Counted from the first letter of the stretch, positions 1 to 8,550 are shown. The stretch: 64,000 bases of DNA from an uncultured Parolsenella sp. (GCA_934668375.1 CAKUNF010000001.1:62001-126000), one strand, 5' to 3'. Numbers and translations are program-made. Notes: generated by a model not told the origin, from the sequence alone.

Positions 1-18
1 GACTTTTGGGCACTTTTC

Positions 19-51
19 GACCCGGTCACGTATTTCGTGACCGGGTCTTTT
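19..51 (+). terminator. Intrinsic terminator of an upstream gene
   Basis: Perfect 12-bp stem (19-30 with 36-47, arms GACCCGGTCACG / CGTGACCGGGTC), 5-nt loop, followed by TTTT. It ends a gene lying left of the window. The remaining bases to 129 hold only the upstream region of the next gene. Confidence 0.9.
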
Positions 52-129
52 CTCGCATGTTGCGCAACGTTGAGCGTGGGCCGAGTGCCGTAATATGGAG
101 CCCAACCAAAAGCGAGGGGAGAGGTGCCC

Positions 130-2316
130 ATGTTCTGCACCAACTGCGGCAAGGAGCTCAAGCCCGGGGCGAAGTTCTGCACGTCATGCGGAGCCCCCGT
201 CGAGACCGACGCGGACGAGACGACCGTCGTCTCTGATTCCGAGGAGACCGCGGTCATCCCCGGTGCGGAGGCCACCACCGTGGTCCCCGAGGCACCCGTT
301 GCCGCCGAGGCGCTCATCGCTCCCGAGCACGACCGCGAGGCGGACACGGCCGCTGCCGTCGCCTCGTTCGACGACGTGGAGCCCGCGCCCGCCGCTTCCG
401 CCTACGTGCCGCCCATGGCTTCCGCACCCGCGGCGCCACTCGAGGCCCCCAAGAAGAAGGGCCATGGCGCCCTCATCATCGGCATCGTCGCCCTTATCGC
501 CGTTCTCGTCGTGGGCGCCGCGCTCTACGTGCGCGTGCACGGCCTGCCCGGTGCGGCATCCGGTGCCTACACGGCTGACTCGCCTGCGCAGGTCTCGGCC
601 AAGACGCACGTGCGTCCCAAGGACGCCAACGGCAAGGAGATGAGCGCCTACGTGGCCTACCTCATCTCCACGAAGGGCTCTGGCGACGCCGCGAGCATCG
701 CCATGACGCCCTACCGCTACGAGGGCACCGACGACTCCGGCTTCACGCTCGCGGACTTCGGCGACGTCGAGGACGGCGACTACACGCTCGTGATCGTCGA
801 CTCGTCCGATGCGAGCTCATCGACGCGCTACGACGTGCCCGTCCACTACGAGCATGACAACCCCAAGGCACCTGAGACGCTCGATCCCGAGCCGCCCGCG
901 CCCTCCACGGACGGCTCCCAGGCTGCCACGACCACGACCGACACCCGCACCGACGAGCAGAAGGCCGCCGACCTCTACCTCGCCAAGTGCCGCGAGTACA
1001 TCGACAAGTACGGAGAGCCGACGCTTACCAGCTATCAATACAACGATCTGGCATCGGGTCTTGCGGTTGCGCGCCTCATCGACTTTGATGGCGATGGCAT
1101 GGACGAGTTGCTGCTCGTTTATGACACCAATCCTGCGCCATCGGGCAGCGTCTACAGCTACGACACCGATCAGAAGGGCGCCTATACGGTTGAGGTCTGG
1201 GCGTACAAGGACGGGAAGATCTCCAAGGTCTACGACGAGCCCGATTCCGTGCGGTCCGCGGACGACGGAAGCCTGTTCGTCCAGATCTCCACGCTCGACG
1301 GCACCGAGATATGCGTATCGACCCGGACGCAGGACTATGACGAGACCACGAGCAGCGACGTTTTCAGGAACTATGCGTTCGACGGGGACGAGTTCGACGT
1401 TGCGCTTGAGACGGCATCCCAATCGGAGCAGGGTGGATCCAACACTGTGTTTACGGTTGATGGCCAGGAGGTCTCCCTTGACGACGAGATCGCCGCGTCA
1501 AAGCGCGTCCAGCAAACCGATTGCATCTGGCTTCTGATCTCCACCTACTTCCAGGCGTCGCCCAACGTAAGCCAGACCATCTCCGACACCAACGCCACGC
1601 TCGACGAGCTCAAGAGTCGCTCTGCCGGCAACGCTGCCACGACGGCCGCCACAACGTCCGAGCAGGCCTACTCCTCGGAGAGCGTCGACCAGAACTACAC
1701 CATCGTCAACGCCTACAGTCCCAGCTCCACGCAAGGCGTCATGTGGAGCTACCCGAAGTTCTCGAAGGTCGACGGCTCCACGGATGATGCGCTCGACGCA
1801 CTAAACGCGCAGCTTGCCAAGAGCTGCGAGGATGACGCGAACCTCGCCAAGATGTGGAACACGTCCCTGGACACCGTCATGGTCGATGACCACCAGGACC
1901 TGTGCGCGAGCATCAACGGCTCCATCGCCTCCGTCTTCAGCGTGCGAGACGAGACGGGCGGCGGCCAGCACGGCACCGACGCGAGCTTCGGCACCTTCTA
2001 CGACCTCTCGACCGGCAAGGCCGTGGACGCCACGACGGCGCTCAACATGAGCGCGTCGGACCTTGCGGCCAAGGGCGTCGCCGGCATCAACGCATATCTC
2101 GCCAAGAACCCGAGCGACCTGGGCGTCTCGGCCGACGACATCTCCAAGATGGCGGGCGAGCAGGACCGCTACGTCCGTGACGACAAGGGCACGTTCATCA
2201 TCACGCGCTCCTACGAGTTGGGCTCCTTCGCCTTTGGCTCACACCGCATCTATGTGATGGCCAACGACCCCGCGAACAACGCCATCGTGGGCACCGAGGT
2301 CGCGGACAACTACTAG
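130..2316 (+). CDS. Zinc-ribbon, single-pass membrane protein with DUF3298/RsiV-like C-terminal domain
   Basis: A 728-residue protein of unknown function. The N terminus is a four-cysteine zinc ribbon (CTNCGKEL...FCTSCGAP, residues about 2-22), followed by an acidic/Ala-Pro-rich linker and one transmembrane helix near residues 115-135. The rest should lie outside the cell. Within it, a segment around residue 320 (DFDGDGMDELLLV) looks like a calcium-binding FG-GAP/VCBS-type repeat. The last 200 residues, with GGGQHGTDASFGTFYDLSTGK, resemble the DUF3298 domain of RsiV-type proteins. ATG at 130 is chosen because GAGGGGAGAGG lies just upstream; an in-frame GTG sits at 124. The stretch 1020-1610 is less GC-rich and uses codons less typical of its surroundings, suggesting a mosaic gene. 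Domain names are by pattern only. Confidence 0.8.
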   Translation: MFCTNCGKELKPGAKFCTSCGAPVETDADETTVVSDSEETAVIPGAEATTVVPEAPVAAEALIAPEHDREADTAAAVASFDDVEPAPAASAYVPPMASAPAAPLEAPKKKGHGALIIGIVALIAVLVVGAALYVRVHGLPGAASGAYTADSPAQVSAKTHVRPKDANGKEMSAYVAYLISTKGSGDAASIAMTPYRYEGTDDSGFTLADFGDVEDGDYTLVIVDSSDASSSTRYDVPVHYEHDNPKAPETLDPEPPAPSTDGSQAATTTTDTRTDEQKAADLYLAKCREYIDKYGEPTLTSYQYNDLASGLAVARLIDFDGDGMDELLLVYDTNPAPSGSVYSYDTDQKGAYTVEVWAYKDGKISKVYDEPDSVRSADDGSLFVQISTLDGTEICVSTRTQDYDETTSSDVFRNYAFDGDEFDVALETASQSEQGGSNTVFTVDGQEVSLDDEIAASKRVQQTDCIWLLISTYFQASPNVSQTISDTNATLDELKSRSAGNAATTAATTSEQAYSSESVDQNYTIVNAYSPSSTQGVMWSYPKFSKVDGSTDDALDALNAQLAKSCEDDANLAKMWNTSLDTVMVDDHQDLCASINGSIASVFSVRDETGGGQHGTDASFGTFYDLSTGKAVDATTALNMSASDLAAKGVAGINAYLAKNPSDLGVSADDISKMAGEQDRYVRDDKGTFIITRSYELGSFAFGSHRIYVMANDPANNAIVGTEVADNY

Positions 2317-2359
2317 GCAGTCAACGCGCGCCATCTTTTATGTGTCGATGACAACGAGA

Positions 2360-2405
2360 GCCAGCTTTTACGTGGAAAATCGTCCCCAAACACGTAAAAG
2401 CCGGC
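2360..2405. terminator. Hairpin between convergent genes
   Basis: A 15-bp inverted repeat with one mismatch (2360-2374 with 2391-2405) and a 16-nt loop lies between the convergent zinc-ribbon and epimerase genes. There is no clear T-run, so it may be a weak bidirectional terminator. Confidence 0.5.
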
Positions 2406-2434
2406 CCTCAATGATTGGCGGGGCGTCGTGGCCT

Positions 2435-3325
2435 CTACAGCAGCGTGATGCGGAACGTGCGCGTCACGGTCTGGTCGGGAGCCGCCACGATGATGTTCTG
2501 CTTGTGCTCGAGAACGTCATCCTCGTCCGTGCGCGTCGCGGTGCCGCACCAGGGCTCGAGAGCCACAAACGGCGTGGGCGTGCCGTCTGCGGCAGCGGCG
2601 GCGCTCCACACGCCTATGTGGTCGAAGCCATCGAAGTCCACGCGTACGCCGTGGCCGGTGGGACCCACCATGCTGATGGTGGAGTCGGGCACGTCCTGGA
2701 GCGTGAACGAGTCAAGCGCGAACAGCTCGTGCGTGAGCGGCAGGCGGTTCGTGCCGTCGATGATGGTGCGCGCCCGGTCGTAGTTCTCGATGCCGTTCTC
2801 GCCGGTGGGGGAGACGCCCGTCCATGCGCGCGAGAACCACAGCGCGTAGTCCTCGAACGCCTCTCCCTCGCGAACGGGCACGTTGAAGGCGGGGTGGCCG
2901 CCCAGGCAGAACGGCAGGTCGACGTCGCCGGTGTTCGTGACGGCAAACGTCTGGGACAGCGTGGCGTCGCCCGTGAGAGCGTAGGTCATCTCGAGGCGGA
3001 AGTCGTACGGGTAGGCCTCGCGGGTCTCTGCCGTGCTCTCGAAGCGGTACGTGAGCGAGCTTCCCGTGTTCTCCACGAGCTCGTGGTCGTAGTTGCGCGC
3101 GATGCCGTGACGGCCCATGTGACACTCGCCGGCCGAGCAGGTGGCGAAGTCGTTGCGGATCTTGCCCACGATGGGGAAGAGGATGGGGGCGCTCCTCGGC
3201 CACCAGCGCTCGTCTGCCTGCCACAGGTACTCGGCGCCGTCGAGCCTGAGGCTCCTGAGCTGTGCGCCATGGGCGTCCACGGATGCCTCGAGCCGTCCGC
3301 GTGAGATGGTCGTTATGTCTGCCAT
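2435..3325 (-). CDS. Aldose 1-epimerase family protein
   Basis: A 296-residue cytoplasmic protein of the galactose mutarotase-like superfamily (LacX/YphB type), which interconverts sugar anomers. Visible features are the N-terminal LRLDGAEYLWQADERWW, the catalytic-region pattern GRHGIARN (His near residue 75), GGHPAFNVP (near 145) and a late EPWCG segment, all in the usual order. Length matches the family. Start: ATG at 3325 sits 5 nt after GGAGG on the minus strand; a TTG four codons upstream lies inside that ribosome-binding site. It is divergent from the ABC substrate-binding lipoprotein gene. The exact sugar cannot be told from the sequence. Confidence 0.85.
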   Translation of the reverse strand: MADITTISRGRLEASVDAHGAQLRSLRLDGAEYLWQADERWWPRSAPILFPIVGKIRNDFATCSAGECHMGRHGIARNYDHELVENTGSSLTYRFESTAETREAYPYDFRLEMTYALTGDATLSQTFAVTNTGDVDLPFCLGGHPAFNVPVREGEAFEDYALWFSRAWTGVSPTGENGIENYDRARTIIDGTNRLPLTHELFALDSFTLQDVPDSTISMVGPTGHGVRVDFDGFDHIGVWSAAAAADGTPTPFVALEPWCGTATRTDEDDVLEHKQNIIVAAPDQTVTRTFRITLL

Positions 3326-3394
3326 GCAAGCCTCCAAGCGTTCGTCATGCCGAATGCCATGATTCTATCGCGAACGCGGTGGCGGAACTGCTGC

Positions 3395-3491
3395 TACCAT
3401 GCCGTACTTGGGCGTCGTTTGACGGGCGTCCGGACATAGCCCGAGGCCAACGGCCGGCTAGCGTGGCCTGCCGTGACACCAAGGGCCCGAG
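3395..3491 (+). ncRNA. Putative structured leader RNA upstream of the ABC transporter
   Basis: An extended -10 (TGCTACCAT, ending at 3400) puts a likely transcription start near 3407. From there the leader can fold into a closing stem P1 (3407-3413 CTTGGGC with 3485-3491 GCCCGAG), an inner hairpin (3423-3427 CGGGC with 3439-3443) and a second hairpin (3444-3449 AGGCCA with 3464-3469 TGGCCT), forming a three-way junction. The 3' strand of P1 abuts the Shine-Dalgarno AGGAAAGG at 3490-3497, so folding could affect translation. I could not match it to a known riboswitch class. Confidence 0.35.
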
Positions 3492-3504
3492 GAAAGGAAA
3501 CGAC

Positions 3505-4524
3505 ATGCTCAAGAAGCTCACGAGGAGGGGATTCGTCGCCGCGTCGCTCGCCTGCGTGCTCGCGCTTGCCGGCTGCGGGTCGGCCAACTCCCAAGCTGCC
3601 ACCCAGGCCGCCACGACGGCCGCCGAGCCCACTGAGGTCCACGTGGCCTCGCTCAAGGGCCCCACGTCCATCGGGCTCGTCTCGTTCATGGACAAGGCCG
3701 CGGGCGAAGACTCCGGCCTCGCCAACACCTATGACTTCTCAATCTCCGCCGCTGCCGACGAGATCGTTCCCAAGGTCATCAGCGGAGACGTCGACATCGC
3801 GCTCGTGCCCGCCAACGTTGCGAGCGTCCTGTACAACAAGACCGACGGTGCCGTCCAGGCGCTCGACGTCAACACGCTCGGCGTGCTCAACGTCGTGACC
3901 GGTGACGCGTCCGTGCAGAGCTTCTCAGACCTTGCGGGCCGCACGGTCTACCTCACGGGCAAGGGCGCCTCGCCCGAGTACGTCATGAACTACCTGCTCG
4001 AGAAGGCTGGCATCGCAGACCAGGTGACGCTCGAGTTCAAGAGCGAGGCCGCCGAGGTCGTGAGCGCCCTTGCCGCCGACCCGACCGCCGTGGGCATCCT
4101 GCCCGAACCCTACAAGACGGCCGCGCTCGCCAAGAACTCGGCTCTGACCTCGCCCGTCAGCCTCACGGACGTCTGGGACGAGTACGCCGAGGATGGCTCG
4201 CGCCTGCTCACGGGCGTCACGGTGGTGCGCCGCGAGTTCGCCGAGCAGCACCCCGAGGCCGTCCGCGAGTTCGTGGAGCAGCAGGCCGCCTCCGTTGAGG
4301 CGGTCTCGGCAGACCCCGCCACCTACGCGCAGTCCGTCGTTGACCATGGCATCATCGACGCCGCCCCCGTGGCCGAGAAGGCCATTCCGGGCTGTGGCCT
4401 CACCTGCCTCACGGGCGACGAGATGAAGTCCGCGCTCTCCGGCTACCTGGGCGTTCTCGCGAGCTCCGACGCGAGCTCCGTGGGAGGCAAGCTTCCCGGC
4501 GATGACTTCTACTACGCGCTCTAG
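3505..4524 (+). CDS. ABC transporter substrate-binding lipoprotein (NMT1/SsuA/TauA-like)
   Basis: A 339-residue lipoprotein. The N terminus has a twin-arginine-like run (TRRGFVAASLACVLALAGC) with a lipobox ending LAGC, so the cysteine near residue 26 should be lipidated and the protein anchored outside the membrane. The mature part has the pattern of the NMT1/SsuA-like periplasmic-binding group: LKGPTSIGLVSFM, AAADEIVPKVISGDVDIALVPANVASVLYN and GKGASPEYVMNYLLEKAG. These proteins capture small organic ligands such as sulfonates, pyrimidines or nitrate; the ligand here is unknown. ATG at 3505 follows AGGAAAGG. The gene overlaps the start of the fused permease-ATPase by 23 bp, so the two form one transporter operon. 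Confidence 0.88.
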   Translation: MLKKLTRRGFVAASLACVLALAGCGSANSQAATQAATTAAEPTEVHVASLKGPTSIGLVSFMDKAAGEDSGLANTYDFSISAAADEIVPKVISGDVDIALVPANVASVLYNKTDGAVQALDVNTLGVLNVVTGDASVQSFSDLAGRTVYLTGKGASPEYVMNYLLEKAGIADQVTLEFKSEAAEVVSALAADPTAVGILPEPYKTAALAKNSALTSPVSLTDVWDEYAEDGSRLLTGVTVVRREFAEQHPEAVREFVEQQAASVEAVSADPATYAQSVVDHGIIDAAPVAEKAIPGCGLTCLTGDEMKSALSGYLGVLASSDASSVGGKLPGDDFYYAL

Positions 4525-5932
4525 GCGCGTGCCCAGCCTCGGCCCCGTGAAAAATCCGAACAACAAACACCAGCTTGAGAGGGCAACGGCCGAGCGCGTT
4601 GCGGCCGTTGCCCTGTGGCTTGCCGTCTGGCAGGCGGCAAGCGTGGCCGTCCGCCAGCAGCTCATCCTCCCGGGTCCCGTAGACGTCGCCGTGGCGCTCG
4701 CCGGCCTCGTGGGCACCCCGTCGTTCTGGGCAAAGGTGGGCTTCTCGGCCCTTCGTATCATGGGAGCCACGCTTGCGGCCTACGTCGCGGCCGTCTCGCT
4801 GGCGCTTGCCTCGGCCCGCTGGCGCCTCGTGCGCGTCATGGCGAGGCCGCCGCTCGTGGCCGTGAAGTCCACGCCCGTCGTGTGCGTCGTGGTGCTGCTG
4901 CTCATGTGGCTCGGCTCCGCCAACGTGAGCGTGGCGGCGGTGTTTCTCATGGCGCTCCCCGCTCTCTACTTTCCCGTGCTCGAGGGGCTCGACCACGTGA
5001 GCGTGGCTCGCTGCGAGCTGTTTGGCGTCCATGGTGTGCGCGGCGCCGCGCGCTCGCTTGGCCTCGTGTGGCCCGAGGTCCTGCCGTTCCTGTGCGCGGC
5101 GAGCGAGACCGTCGTTGGCATGGCCTGGAAGGCAGGCGTTGCCGCCGAGCTCATCGGCGTTCCCGCAGGCTCGATCGGCGAGCGCATCTACCAGGCAAAG
5201 CTTCTGCTCGAGACGCCCGACCTGTTTGCGTGGACCATGGCGGTCATCGCGCTCGCCGCCGTGTGCGAGCGAGCCTTCCTGCGTGTGCTCAGGGCCTCCG
5301 GGCCGGCTGCGGTGCGCCTCGCCGTCATCGCCCGCGTCCATCCGGCGGGGGAGCGGGCAAACCTACCGCGCGGGGCCTGGTACGTCTGCGGGCTCGGGCT
5401 TTCCCATGGGACCGCGAGCCCCGTCTCGATGACGGTGAGACCCGGCGGCAGGCTGTGCGTCATGGCGCCGAGCGGCTCGGGCAAGACGACGCTGCTCCGC
5501 ACGCTTGCCGGCCTCGACCGGTCCCTCGGCGGCTCCGTCGTGGGGCCAAGCCGCGTCTCGATGGAGTTTCAGGACGCGCGGCTCGTGGAGAGGGCGTCGG
5601 CCTTGCAAAACGTTGCCCTCACGGCCGATGAGGGCGTCGGGCCCGATGAGATGCGAAGGCTTCTCGTGCGCCTCGTCCCCGGCGTTGACGCGGACGCGGC
5701 CGTCAACACGCTGTCCGGCGGGCAGCGCCGGCGCGTCGAGCTTGCGCGAGCGCTCATGGCCCCTGGTGACTCGGTGCTGCTCGACGAGCCGTTCGCGGGC
5801 CTCGATGCGCCGTCTCGCGACCTTGCCTGTGACGTCATCACCAGCGAGCTCCGCGGCCGTTCCCTCGTCGTGGCCACGCATGACGCCAGCGACGCGGAGT
5901 GCCTGGGAGCGGATACACTGGAGCTTGTTTGA
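4502..5932 (+). CDS. Fused ABC transporter permease and ATPase
   Basis: A 476-residue natural fusion. Residues about 25-265 form a SsuC/TauC-type permease with several membrane helices; SVARCELFGVHGVRGAARSLGLVWPEVLPF matches the EAA-loop position that contacts the ATPase. Residues about 290-476 form an ATPase: Walker A APSGSGKTT, a shortened Q-loop region (MEFQDARLVE), signature LSGGQRRRVELARAL, Walker B SVLLDEPFAGLD and H-loop ATHD. The ATPase half is short (about 190 residues). With the preceding lipoprotein it would make a complete importer; two fusion chains would supply both domains. Start: ATG 4502 lies inside the previous gene with GGAGG about 14 nt upstream; GTG 4547 is an alternative. 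The separate-gene arrangement is the usual one in this family, so the fusion is notable. Confidence 0.85.
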   Translation: MTSTTRSRRVPSLGPVKNPNNKHQLERATAERVAAVALWLAVWQAASVAVRQQLILPGPVDVAVALAGLVGTPSFWAKVGFSALRIMGATLAAYVAAVSLALASARWRLVRVMARPPLVAVKSTPVVCVVVLLLMWLGSANVSVAAVFLMALPALYFPVLEGLDHVSVARCELFGVHGVRGAARSLGLVWPEVLPFLCAASETVVGMAWKAGVAAELIGVPAGSIGERIYQAKLLLETPDLFAWTMAVIALAAVCERAFLRVLRASGPAAVRLAVIARVHPAGERANLPRGAWYVCGLGLSHGTASPVSMTVRPGGRLCVMAPSGSGKTTLLRTLAGLDRSLGGSVVGPSRVSMEFQDARLVERASALQNVALTADEGVGPDEMRRLLVRLVPGVDADAAVNTLSGGQRRRVELARALMAPGDSVLLDEPFAGLDAPSRDLACDVITSELRGRSLVVATHDASDAECLGADTLELV

Positions 5933-5970
5933 TAGCTCGCAAGACCCGTCTCGCATTCCGGAGGTCCCTC

Positions 5971-6642
5971 ATGCCCACCATGTCCCGTCGCTCGTTTCTC
6001 CTCTCGTCCCTCGGCGTGGCGTCGTTGTGCCTTGCCGGCTGCGGCTCCGGCGCTTCCAAGTCGTCGGCGGCAACGTCGGCGTCCTCTGCCGCGGCGTCCT
6101 CCCCGGCCTCCTCGTGCGTGACGAGCGCCTTGGGCACCTACGCCTCCGGCACGCACCACGCCACGATCGAGGTCGAGGACTACGGCACAATCAAGCTCGA
6201 GCTCGACGCCGACGTGGCGCCTGTCACGGTTGCCAACTTTGCCAAGCTCGCGGACGAGGGCTTCTACAACGGCCTGACGTTTCACCGCATCATCTCCGGG
6301 TTCATGGTCCAGGGCGGAGACCCCAACGGCAACGGCACGGGTGGCTCTGACGAGAAGATCGTCGGCGAGTTCTCCGACAACGGCCACCCCAACTCCATCA
6401 GCCACGTTCGCGGGACGATCTCCATGGCGCGTGCCCAGGCGTATAACTCCGCAAGCTCGCAGTTCTTCATCATGCAGGCGGACACGCCGAGCCTTGACGG
6501 CCAGTACGCGGCGTTCGGCCACGTGACTGAGGGCATGGACGTCGTCGATGCCATGTGCGAGGCGGCTCGTCCCACGGACAACAACGGCACGATTGCCGCG
6601 GCGGACCAGCCGCGCATCTCCTCCATCACGATGGGCGACTAG
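5971..6642 (+). CDS. Lipoprotein peptidyl-prolyl cis-trans isomerase (cyclophilin)
   Basis: A 223-residue protein. It begins with a twin-arginine-like signal (MSRRSFLLSSLGVASLCLAGC) ending in a lipobox, followed by an Ala/Ser-rich linker. The rest is a cyclophilin domain: GTIKLELDADVAPVTVANF, GLTFHRIISGFMVQGGDP (active-site Phe-His-Arg and QGGD), SQFFIM and AAFGHVTEGMDVVD. It should catalyse proline isomerisation to help fold exported proteins on the outer membrane face. ATG 5971 is preceded by GGAGG six nt upstream; a second ATG at 5980 is possible. It follows the transporter gene by 38 bp and ends at a strong hairpin. Confidence 0.92.
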   Translation: MPTMSRRSFLLSSLGVASLCLAGCGSGASKSSAATSASSAAASSPASSCVTSALGTYASGTHHATIEVEDYGTIKLELDADVAPVTVANFAKLADEGFYNGLTFHRIISGFMVQGGDPNGNGTGGSDEKIVGEFSDNGHPNSISHVRGTISMARAQAYNSASSQFFIMQADTPSLDGQYAAFGHVTEGMDVVDAMCEAARPTDNNGTIAAADQPRISSITMGD

Positions 6643-6691
6643 CGGCGCCATTCTCGGCCTGCTTTTAGGCGCCGGGCTCGTTCTCGGCCAC

Positions 6692-6722
6692 GTGCCCAAA
6701 GGTCTTTGACACCTTTGGGCAC
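6692..6722 (+). terminator. Hairpin terminator after the cyclophilin gene
   Basis: Perfect 12-bp stem (6692-6703 GTGCCCAAAGGT with 6711-6722) and 7-nt loop. It is followed only by CTTCACG, so any termination would be with a weak U-tract. Confidence 0.6.
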
Positions 6723-6786
6723 CTTCACGTAAAACCTGGCTTCGAGCGCGCCGTCTGCGCGCCGTCTGCGGGGCGAGTGGCGCCGC

Positions 6787-6815
6787 TTGCCGCCCGGCCC
6801 GTATCCCCTGATACT
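6787..6815 (+). promoter_or_regulatory. Probable pckA promoter
   Basis: TTGCCG (6787-6792) and GATACT (6810-6815) are separated by 17 bp, a sigma-70-like arrangement. An inverted repeat GTATC-CCCT-GATAC (6801-6814) overlaps the -10 box. Confidence 0.55.
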
Positions 6816-6833
6816 CCACTTGGGTAAAGCAGT

Positions 6834-6847
6834 GACAGTCGACTGTC
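6834..6847. promoter_or_regulatory. 14-bp perfect palindrome in the pckA leader
   Basis: GACAGTCGACTGTC is a perfect palindrome about 20 bp after the -10 box and 43 bp before the pckA start. Its position suits an operator for a dimeric repressor. The regulator is unknown. Confidence 0.4.
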
Positions 6848-6889
6848 TCCGCGCGCACTCGTGCGTGCGGACAAAAGGGGGAGATTGCC

Positions 6890-8509
6890 ATGAAGAAGGC
6901 TCAGGTAGAGCGTCTTATCGAGCGTGAGCAAACCGTTGCGGGGGCGCCAGGCGTCCACGTCGACCTCTCGCCTGCGAAGCTCGTCGAGGCCGCGGTGGCC
7001 CATGGCGAGGGCGTCCTGGCGTCCAACGGTTCGCTCGTCGTCGACACGGGTGAGCGCACCGGTCGCTCGCCCCATGACCGGTTTGTGGTCGATGACCCTG
7101 CGATTCACGACAAGGTCTGCTGGGGAGACGTCAACGTTCCCATGGAGCGGGAGGCCTACGAGCACATCTGCTCGGGCGTGGCGGGTTACCTCTATGGGCG
7201 CGAGCTGTACGTGGTGCACGGGCTGGCGGGCGCGGATCGCAACCACTCGCGCAAGGTGTGCGTCATCTGCGAGCGCGCGAGCCAGGCGCTGTTCGTCCAC
7301 CAGATGCTCGTGCGGCCTAGCGCCCGCGAGCTTGCGAGCTTTGGCGAGCCGGACATCTACGTGCTCGCGGCCCCCGGCTATCGTTGCGACCCGGAGACGG
7401 ACGGCACCAACTCCGGCACGGCCGTCGTTCTCGACCTCGCCCATGGCGGCGTGGTCGTTGCGGGCACGGGCTACTCGGGTGAGATCAAGAAGGCCGTCTT
7501 CTCGTTCATGAACTACCTGCTGCCCGTCGAGGACGATGTGCTCCCCATGCACTGCTCGGCCAACGTCGACCCCATGACGGGGCAGACGGCCGTGCTGTTT
7601 GGCCTGTCGGGCACGGGCAAGACCACGCTCTCGGCCGATCCGAGCCGCCTACTCATCGGCGACGACGAGCACGGCTGGTCAAGCCGCGGCATCTTCAACA
7701 TCGAGGGCGGCTGCTACGCAAAGGCCATCGACCTGAGCCCCATCGCCGAGCCGGACATCTACGAGGCGATTCGCTTTGGTGCCGTGTGCGAGAACGTCAT
7801 CCTCGACGCCGAGAAGCGCGAGCCGGACTACACGGACAGCTCGCGCACGCAGAACACGCGCGTGGCCTATCCCGTGGAGCACATCAAGAGCGTTCGTCTC
7901 GACGGCCGCGGCGGAATCCCGAGCGTGGTGCTGTTCCTCACGTGCGACGCGTTCGGCGTGCTGCCGCCCATCTCCCGACTCTCCCGCGAGGCGGCGATGT
8001 ATCACTTCATGTCCGGTTTCACCTCGAAGGTCGCGGGCACGGAGGTGGGCGTCTCGGAGCCCACGCCCACGTTCTCCGCGCTGTTTGGCGAGCCGTTCAT
8101 GCCCCTGCCCCCGAGCGTCTACGCCGACATGCTCGGCAAGCGCATCGACAGCACGAAGGCCCGCGTCTACCTCGTGAACACGGGATGGCAGGGAGGTGCC
8201 TACGGGACGGGCTACCGCATCAGCCTCGCCGTGACGCGCTCCCTCGTTGCCGCGGCGCTCTCGGGCGACCTCGACTCCGGCGGCTACGAGCACGACGGGC
8301 GCCTGAACGTGGACATCCCGCTCGACTGCCCCGGCGTTACGCCCGCGGTGCTCAACCCACGCCACACCTGGACCACGCCCGAGGCCTATGACGAGGCGGC
8401 CGAGAAGCTCGCCGCGATGTTCGAGGAGCATGCGAGCGAACGCTATCCGAACCTCGACGCCGCGGTGCTCGCGGCGGGCCCGCATCCGCTCGGAGTCTGC
8501 GGCGACTGA
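6890..8509 (+). CDS. pckA: Phosphoenolpyruvate carboxykinase (ATP)
   Basis: A 539-residue cytoplasmic enzyme of the ATP-dependent PEPCK family (usual length about 530-540). It interconverts oxaloacetate + ATP with PEP + CO2 + ADP. Visible: TGERTGRSPHDRFVV, the substrate/Mn region YSGEIKKAVFSFMNYLLP, the kinase P-loop GLSGTGKTTLS (near residue 238), the metal-binding LIGDDEHGWS, the PEPCK-specific NIEGGCYAK and the C-terminal adenine-binding region NTGWQGGAYGTGYR. In fermenting anaerobes it often runs in the PEP-to-oxaloacetate direction; that is inference here. ATG follows GGGGGAGA. The promoter and palindrome upstream suggest specific regulation. Confidence 0.97.
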   Translation: MKKAQVERLIEREQTVAGAPGVHVDLSPAKLVEAAVAHGEGVLASNGSLVVDTGERTGRSPHDRFVVDDPAIHDKVCWGDVNVPMEREAYEHICSGVAGYLYGRELYVVHGLAGADRNHSRKVCVICERASQALFVHQMLVRPSARELASFGEPDIYVLAAPGYRCDPETDGTNSGTAVVLDLAHGGVVVAGTGYSGEIKKAVFSFMNYLLPVEDDVLPMHCSANVDPMTGQTAVLFGLSGTGKTTLSADPSRLLIGDDEHGWSSRGIFNIEGGCYAKAIDLSPIAEPDIYEAIRFGAVCENVILDAEKREPDYTDSSRTQNTRVAYPVEHIKSVRLDGRGGIPSVVLFLTCDAFGVLPPISRLSREAAMYHFMSGFTSKVAGTEVGVSEPTPTFSALFGEPFMPLPPSVYADMLGKRIDSTKARVYLVNTGWQGGAYGTGYRISLAVTRSLVAAALSGDLDSGGYEHDGRLNVDIPLDCPGVTPAVLNPRHTWTTPEAYDEAAEKLAAMFEEHASERYPNLDAAVLAAGPHPLGVCGD

Positions 8510-8511
8510 CG

Positions 8512-8550
8512 AAAAAAAGAGGGGCGCCACGAGAACGTGACGTCCCTCTT
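8512..8550. terminator. Bidirectional terminator between pckA and pta
   Basis: An imperfect 15-bp stem (AAGAGGGGCGCCACG with CGTGACGTCCCTCTT) and a 4-nt loop lie between the convergent genes. Seven A residues at 8512-8518 become a U-tract on the minus strand, so it is strongest for pta. Confidence 0.85.

Noticed and set aside
3407-3491. Leader compared with TPP, SAM, guanidine-I (ykkC) and Moco riboswitch patterns
   Set aside because: The stems form but the conserved loop sequences of those classes are not present, so no known class is claimed.
4409-5341. Long antisense open reading frames opposite the fused transporter and many other genes
   Set aside because: They are low-complexity Arg/His/Gly-rich translations expected opposite GC-rich coding DNA, without ribosome sites or family patterns.
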